From positions 1 to 41,454 of the IMG/VR virus record IMGVR_UViG_3300021067_000011: 41,454 nt of DNA, one strand, 5' to 3'. This DNA comes from a virus. Within the stretch, counting starts at the first letter, position 1, and each line of letters starts with the position of its first letter. The position numbers and the translations under genes were made by a program. The notes below the pieces were generated by a model, which worked only from the letters and a program-made list of their open reading frames with translations, searched no databases and was not told the origin of the DNA. Positions 37,894 to 41,454 of this stretch are shown here, piece by piece.

Positions 37894-38592
37894 GTGTTGA
37901 TGGAACGGCTCAACAGGATCGGCACGCTGGAGCGCGGCGCGCACGACAACATCAACAACGGTGCCTGCCTGCTGGAGGCGGTGGCCTACGTGGCCGGCGA
38001 ACCGTGGTCAGACAGCCCTGCGTGTGTGAGTCCGGTGCTCGCAGAGTTCGGCCGCCGTGTCAACGACGGCCTGGACGATGAGCGCCGCCAGCAACTCAAG
38101 GTGTTCATTCCGAGGATGGTCGGCACCGCAAACGACGGCCGTGACGAGCTGCGCGGCTGGTTGTGCACGGACTGGCTGAGCCGGGTGCACACTCCGGCAT
38201 GGCTGGAGCTTGCGGGGTTGGGTGACGCTGCTGCTGGGTTGCGGGCGCTGTCACCGCTGCGCGACACGGCGACGCTGTCCGCAGCGATGCCGGCGCTCAG
38301 CGTCGCGCGCCGGCAGGCGGCCGCCGCTCGGTCCGCCGCTCGGTCCGCCGCTCGGTCCGCCGCTTGGTCCGCCGCTTGGGATGCCGCTGGGGATGCTGCT
38401 TGGGCCGCTGCTTGGGATGCCACTTGGGCCGCCGCTCAGGACGCCGCTCGGGCCGACGCTCGGGCCGCCGCTCAGGACGCTGCTTGGGCCGCCGCTCCGG
38501 CGACGTTGGGGCCGACGGTGGTGGCGTCGTTGCAGGCGTCAGCGTTCGAGTTGTTCGACCAGCTCATCGACCCGAGTGATCTCGATGGGTGA
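37876..38592 (+). CDS. Protein with 15 tandem AAxx tetrapeptide repeats
   Basis: A 238-residue protein (GTG 37876) or 235 (ATG 37885). The N-terminal 110 residues are ordered (NNGACLLEAVAYVAGEPWSD, QQLKVFIPRMVGTANDGRDE, RGWLCTDWLSRVHTPAWLEL). Residues about 150-209 are 15 AAxx repeats (AARS, AAWD, AAQD) predicting one long alanine-faced helix. A short conserved-looking end follows (VVASLQASAFELFDQLID). Similar AAWDAA-type repeats occur in other actinobacterial and phage proteins of unknown role. The gene is bounded by an 18-base direct repeat, as if it entered as a unit. Confidence 0.72.
   Translation: MISMGDVLMERLNRIGTLERGAHDNINNGACLLEAVAYVAGEPWSDSPACVSPVLAEFGRRVNDGLDDERRQQLKVFIPRMVGTANDGRDELRGWLCTDWLSRVHTPAWLELAGLGDAAAGLRALSPLRDTATLSAAMPALSVARRQAAAARSAARSAARSAAWSAAWDAAGDAAWAAAWDATWAAAQDAARADARAAAQDAAWAAAPATLGPTVVASLQASAFELFDQLIDPSDLDG
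38323..38502 (+). repeat. Tandem array of 15 units of 12 bases
   Basis: Units of the form GCCGCTCGGTCC run without a break. The first three are identical; later ones vary mainly in the second half (GGTCC, GGGAT, GGGCC, AGGAC). Each unit encodes Ala-Ala-X-X in frame. A whole-codon unit allows expansion and loss without frameshift, so length probably varies between relatives. Confidence 0.9.
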
Positions 38593-38593
38593 C
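38576..38593. repeat. 18-base exact direct repeat, right copy
   Basis: Second copy of GTGATCTCGATGGGTGAC (first at 37876-37893). It ends the AAxx-repeat gene (last codons SDLDG then stop) and supplies the start ATG 38585 of the next. Confidence 0.9.
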
Positions 38594-38821
38594 CGGCCCT
38601 CTCCTGTCCAGCTCAGGGTGTTGGAGGCCGCCCGGGACGGACGGCTGATCTGGTCTGCGCATCGGATGCGGTGGGTGCGCCAGTCGCCTGGGTCGGCCGG
38701 GTGGTCCCCGGTCGCGAGGTCTACGTGGGGTGTGGTGCGCGTCGAGCGGTGGATCGACGATGCGGGCCGGTTGACCGAGTCTGGTCGTGTGGTGTTGGAG
38801 GAGGCGACACGCGATGTCTGA
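38585..38821 (+). CDS. Small winged-helix-like protein
   Basis: A 78-residue protein from ATG 38585 (or GTG 38576 in the repeat). The pattern VQLRVLEAARDGRLIWSAHR ... GWSPVARSTWGVVRVERWI ... GRLTESGRVVLEEA is that of a MarR/PadR-like small winged helix often seen in phage accessory genes. It has no effector domain. The end overlaps the next gene by 8 bases. Confidence 0.65.
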   Translation: MGDRPSPVQLRVLEAARDGRLIWSAHRMRWVRQSPGSAGWSPVARSTWGVVRVERWIDDAGRLTESGRVVLEEATRDV

Positions 38822-38990
38822 CCGGACCCCGAATCCAGGCTCACGCGACGCGCTCGATGCCGGCTGCATCTGCCCGGTGATGGACAACGCGCATGGCCGC
38901 GGGGCGCGCTTGGACGAGGACGGGCAGCCGATGTTCGTGATGGTTGTTGGCTGCCCGGTGCACTCTCCACAGGAGGCTCTTGATGTCTGA
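38814..38990 (+). CDS. Small Cys-containing protein
   Basis: A 58-residue protein with CICPVMDNAHG and VVGCPVHSP, possibly a metal site of three Cys and two His. GGAGGAGG lies before ATG 38814 and another AGGAGG near its end serves the next gene. Function unknown; similar small Cys/His proteins are common in actinophages. Confidence 0.62.
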   Translation: MSDRTPNPGSRDALDAGCICPVMDNAHGRGARLDEDGQPMFVMVVGCPVHSPQEALDV

Positions 38991-39183
38991 CCGGCGCGGT
39001 CCAGAGACGATCGAGCGGATGGCCGTGACGATTTTGGTGGAACGGCTGCTGGAGAGGATCTCATTCCTGCGCAGCGTGGTGGCGAGCGGCGAGTCCCTGT
39101 CTCAGGCGGACAGGGACGAACTTGACGCGCTGTGCCGCGATGTGCGTGCTGCGCTTGGGCGAGAGGAGAGCGACGATGCCTGA
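38983..39183 (+). CDS. Small helical protein
   Basis: A 66-residue protein, two charged helices (VTILVERLLERISFLRSVVA and QADRDELDALCRDVRAALG). CAGGAGG precedes ATG 38983. Overlaps by 8 bases at each end. No family recognised. Confidence 0.62.
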   Translation: MSDRRGPETIERMAVTILVERLLERISFLRSVVASGESLSQADRDELDALCRDVRAALGREESDDA

Positions 39184-39520
39184 ACCGCTGGACGACTACC
39201 TGGAGTGGCGGGAGATCGCTGAGTGGGACTGGGCCGTCATTCCCGGCCAGGATCATCTCCACGCCGTCGAAACGATGCACGACCCGGCGTTGGTGGCGGA
39301 GGAATGGGGCGGCGCCGGGGTCACGGTGTGCGGCCAGGATGCGTTGTTGGTGATCCCCGGCTTGTTCACTCGGATGCAGGCTCCGCGGTGTCGGGTGTGT
39401 TGTGACAGCACGGGGATGCCGCACGGTGTGCGGTCCCCGAAGAACGTGGATGAGTGTAGGCCGGTGTGTGAGCGACGGATCGCGAACCTTGACCGAGTGA
39501 AGGTGCCCCGGAACGAGTAA
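39176..39520 (+). CDS. Protein with Cys-rich C-terminus, unknown
   Basis: A 114-residue protein. The N-terminal part is Trp/Glu-rich (DDYLEWREIAEWDWAVIPG), the middle is beta-like (GGAGVTVCGQDALLVIP), and the C-terminal part has CRVCCDSTGMPHG and ECRPVCERR, a likely zinc finger. Last gene before the hairpin at 39519, so it ends the accessory operon. Confidence 0.62.
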   Translation: MPEPLDDYLEWREIAEWDWAVIPGQDHLHAVETMHDPALVAEEWGGAGVTVCGQDALLVIPGLFTRMQAPRCRVCCDSTGMPHGVRSPKNVDECRPVCERRIANLDRVKVPRNE

Positions 39521-39545
39521 CGCCGACCCCGTGGGGGCCGGCGTT
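39519..39545 (+). terminator. Hairpin terminator after the accessory operon
   Basis: AACGCCGACCCC opposite GGGGCCGGCGTT with a 3-base loop and one A-C mismatch. It begins within the stop codon of the gene ending at 39520. A T run is lacking. It separates the accessory genes from the HTH gene at 39606. Confidence 0.6.
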
Positions 39546-39605
39546 CGTCGACCGTGGTGGCGGGTCGAACACCGGACGTTCTCACACCACCCGGACGGAG
39601 GCACG

Positions 39606-40025
39606 TTGTCGCTGGAACACGAAATGCGCAGAGTGCTCCTCGCGCTCGAGCTCGTCAGCCAAGGCACCACCCAGGCATGGGACAGCGAGGGCGGTCACGC
39701 ACCACCCTCGTCTCGGCCTCCCGCCGGGGTGAACTGGGCAGGCCGCAAAGATGACGGTGACGACCGGCCGGCGCTCCGGTACGCGCGGGCATGGGCCAGG
39801 TGCGCGACCGACACCGCACGCGAACAGCTCCTCGCCGACGCCATCGAGTACCTCGCCGCGTGCCGCCGCGCACGCCGGCCTGCTTCTGACCCGCAGCTCG
39901 ACACCATCTATTGGCGTGAGGACGTCGCGAACGACCCGCGCCCAGCCGGCGAAGTCGCCCGAATCAACGGCATCACCCGCCAGTACGTCTACAAACTCCG
40001 CCGCCTCTACCGGAAAGCGGCCTAG
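39606..40025 (+). CDS. Helix-turn-helix protein, possible late-gene regulator
   Basis: A 139-residue protein. The chosen TTG start has GGAGG 4 bases upstream; ATG 39627 is an alternative, and the open frame to 39531 would cross the terminator. The helical body (EMRRVLLALELVSQGTTQAW, DTAREQLLADAIEYLAACRR) ends in an HTH (GEVARINGITRQYVYKLRRL). Position between the accessory operon and the terminase block suggests control of late or packaging genes, not proven. Confidence 0.65.
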   Translation: MSLEHEMRRVLLALELVSQGTTQAWDSEGGHAPPSSRPPAGVNWAGRKDDGDDRPALRYARAWARCATDTAREQLLADAIEYLAACRRARRPASDPQLDTIYWREDVANDPRPAGEVARINGITRQYVYKLRRLYRKAA

Positions 40026-40110
40026 TGCACATCCACACAACATTGGGTAAACTGGGTGCTAGTCGGCGCTCTGCGCCCACAGCCCGCTTCCGAACGAAGG
40101 GGCACGCCCG

Positions 40111-40422
40111 GTGAGAACCCCCGGCTGTAAGTGCCCCGAATGCTGGGGCATCCGCGAGGTCTACGAGGCCCGCGCCCAACAACTCCAAGGCCCGGCACGG
40201 GACGAGGCGCTGCGCATCGCTCATGCGTTGACACCATCACCGGGCCACGAGGTCCGGCTGCATGTCGTCACAGGCCTCGCCGCGAACAGCACCCCGTGCA
40301 ACGGCAGGATGACCTGCCCGTGCGCGACATGCGAAACCGAACGCGCCGCAGCAGCCCAACGCCAGCGCCGCCGCACACCCCGCCAACCGTGGCACGCCCG
40401 GCCCGCACGACAAGCAGCGTGA
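40111..40422 (+). CDS. Small zinc-binding protein
   Basis: A 103-residue protein from GTG 40111 with CKCPECWGIRE and CNGRMTCPCATCETE, which could hold one or two zinc ions, and a basic Arg-rich tail. It starts a new cluster after an 85-base gap (40026-40110), which may hold a promoter or the cos site but has no decisive signal. Confidence 0.6.
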   Translation: MRTPGCKCPECWGIREVYEARAQQLQGPARDEALRIAHALTPSPGHEVRLHVVTGLAANSTPCNGRMTCPCATCETERAAAAQRQRRRTPRQPWHARPARQAA

Positions 40423-40425
40423 AGC

Positions 40426-40650
40426 GTGCACGTCCGTCCTTCAGTCGCGACTATCGCGATCGTCGACGCGTTCCTCATCGGCGCAACCGTCGCCACCCGC
40501 ATCCTCCGCCCACACCCACCCGAGGTGATCCCCGCCCAGTGGCCGGGCCGACGCACCACCCCGTCGGCCCGGCCACGCCCCGCCACCACACCAGGGTTCC
40601 GGTACGCGGAGGACATGAACCACGAAACAGACATGGACGGTGACTGGTGA
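40426..40650 (+). CDS. Small protein with N-terminal membrane segment
   Basis: A 74-residue protein from GTG 40426: hydrophobic helix (VATIAIVDAFLIGATVATRI) and a Pro/Arg-rich tail. It follows the zinc-binding gene by 3 bases, and the next gene overlaps its stop (GTGA). Unknown role. Confidence 0.5.
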   Translation: MHVRPSVATIAIVDAFLIGATVATRILRPHPPEVIPAQWPGRRTTPSARPRPATTPGFRYAEDMNHETDMDGDW

Positions 40651-40805
40651 ACCTCGCACACATCCTGATCACGATCCTCGTTGCCGTCGTCGCCTACGCG
40701 ATCGTGGCCGCCGTTGGCTTGCCGTCGATCATCGGCGTCGTCGCAGCGCTCCTGATCCTCATCGTCGGCCTGGTCGGCAACGGCGGATGGAACCTTCGGG
40801 CGTGA
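40647..40805 (+). CDS. Very small two-helix membrane protein
   Basis: A 52-residue protein from GTG 40647, nearly all hydrophobic: LITILVAVVAYAIVAAVGL and a second helix VVAALLILIVGLVGNGG. GTGA overlaps at both ends. It could be a small holin-like or pinholin-type protein, or an inhibitor at the membrane, but lies far from the endolysin gene. Confidence 0.62.
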   Translation: MNLAHILITILVAVVAYAIVAAVGLPSIIGVVAALLILIVGLVGNGGWNLRA

Positions 40806-41023
40806 CGCCCAACCCTAGGCCAATGAGTCCTGTTCGCATGGCGCGCACCGCGCTCCACCTCGCCGCCCGCCTGTACCTACAGACAGTCGATCGGTCCACC
40901 TACCGAATGGGACACACCGACGGGTACGTCGCCGGGTACGAGCACGGGTTCCACGACGGGCTCGACATGCTCCCCGCGACCGAGCCGACACCAGCCGCAC
41001 TCGACAGCAACAACCCCGACTGA
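40802..41023 (+). CDS. Small protein before the HNH gene, unknown
   Basis: A 73-residue protein from GTG 40802 (ATG 40823 possible). One helical stretch (VRMARTALHLAARLYLQTVD), then Gly/His/Tyr-rich GHTDGYVAGYEHGFHDGLDM. The stop overlaps the HNH start (TGATG). No family recognised. Confidence 0.6.
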   Translation: MTPNPRPMSPVRMARTALHLAARLYLQTVDRSTYRMGHTDGYVAGYEHGFHDGLDMLPATEPTPAALDSNNPD

Positions 41024-41403
41024 TGCCCGAACACGTCTGCATCATCTGCGGCAACATCGGACCAACGCGACGCTGCCCCACCCACAAACCCAAACGCGGA
41101 CCGTCCAGCATCGAAAGCTCAGACCCGACGTACCGACGCAACCGCCCCAAGGTTCTCGCCCGAGACGGACACCGCTGCCGCTACTGCGGAGCCCACGCAA
41201 CCGAGGTCGACCACATCACACCCGTCGCCCACGGCGGCACCAGCAACCTCGACAACCTCGCAGCCGCATGCCAACCCTGCAACCGCTCCAAAGGCGCCCA
41301 GGGGGCGGGGTGGACCCCCTTCACACCCGGGGAAGGCGCAGCAAGGGGGCTGGCTGTGAAGAAAACCGGTGTGCAACATCGGGGTTTTGGGGGTGTGCGA
41401 TGA
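41023..41403 (+). CDS. HNH endonuclease of the packaging module
   Basis: A 126-residue protein: N-terminal CIICGNIGPTRRCPTH (zinc knuckle), then the HNH core HRCRYCGAHATEVDHITPVA, GGTSNLDNLAAACQPCNRSK. It lies directly before the small terminase, the arrangement found in phages such as HK97 where an HNH protein aids terminase cutting at cos. The stop overlaps terS (ATGA) through the terminal repeat; the 3' end is seen again at positions 6-80. Confidence 0.88.
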   Translation: MPEHVCIICGNIGPTRRCPTHKPKRGPSSIESSDPTYRRNRPKVLARDGHRCRYCGAHATEVDHITPVAHGGTSNLDNLAAACQPCNRSKGAQGAGWTPFTPGEGAARGLAVKKTGVQHRGFGGVR

Positions 41404-41454
41404 CGGATGTGATTCGTAAGCCGGAGGGGATTCCTCGTGGGTCGCGTTGGCACA
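41329..41454. repeat. Terminal direct repeat, right copy
   Basis: Identical to 6-131. It shows that the HNH gene at 41023 runs into the small terminase gene at 77, so the molecule is continuous across the contig ends. Confidence 0.95.

Noticed and set aside
38323-38502. CRISPR array or origin iterons
   Set aside because: Units are contiguous, 12 bases, in coding frame and without spacers, so it is a coding tandem repeat.
40026-40110. cos site or promoter
   Set aside because: The gap is suitably placed before the packaging genes, but there is no clear repeat, palindrome or boxed promoter, so no feature was called.

Overview
This window is essentially a complete genome of a temperate, contractile-tailed bacteriophage (myovirus morphology). 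Positions 6-131 are repeated exactly at 41329-41454, so the contig closes into a circle of about 41.32 kb. The five bases before the first copy do not match and look like an assembly edge. The DNA is rich in G+C with G/C at most third codon positions, GTG starts are frequent, and genes are packed with ATGA, GTGA and TGATG overlaps. Together with the large serine integrase and an mIHF-like protein, this suggests an actinobacterial host. That is an inference; no host gene is present to prove it.

Layout. (1) 77-22872, plus strand, late module: P27-type small terminase, large terminase, portal, MuF-like minor head protein, scaffold, HK97-fold capsid, head completion and connector proteins, tail sheath, tail tube, tail assembly chaperone with a probable -1 frameshift, tape measure, LysM baseplate protein, a hub fused to a transglycosylase and a peptidase, an OB-fold spike, gp25/gpW, gpJ, an inserted fibre plus cargo block, gpI, a fibre with a C1q-like tip, and a lysis cassette (membrane protein, M15 endolysin, two-TM holin). 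A small cI/Cro-like gene with its own palindromes lies antisense between the MuF and scaffold genes. (2) 23069-25576, minus strand: a terminator hairpin, two unknown genes behind a TTGACA promoter, an XRE regulator, a frame-disrupted gene, a lipoprotein and a secreted protein; probably genes expressed in the lysogen. (3) 25984-27064: immunity switch, with a minus-strand XRE repressor facing two tandem plus-strand Cro-like genes. The first of these appears to be leaderless. (4) 27077-27610: a minus-strand gene of a pentapeptide-like type and a tRNA-like gene with anticodon CAT. (5) 27686-33812, plus strand, early module: small regulators and membrane proteins, a putative annealing protein, RusA resolvase, an HNH nuclease, a replication initiator whose linker contains a dense iteron array (the best origin candidate), a helicase-loader-like protein and an mIHF-like protein. 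(6) 33857-35317, minus strand: a serine integrase set into the plus-strand operon, with attP candidates beside its start. (7) 35428-41403, plus strand: many small accessory genes, including two HNH proteins, an ASCH-like protein, a gene made of 15 tandem AAxx repeats and bounded by an exact 18-bp direct repeat, an HTH protein, and a final HNH gene that overlaps the small terminase start once the circle is closed.

How it works together. The serine integrase and repressor switch establish lysogeny, during which the minus-strand secreted and lipoprotein genes could modify the host envelope. After induction, the early operon starts replication at the iterons within the initiator gene, with host polymerase and helicase recruited by the loader; RusA and the annealing protein process recombination intermediates. 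Late genes then build and package a contractile-tailed particle. No DNA polymerase, primase or RNA polymerase gene is seen, so these functions must come from the host.
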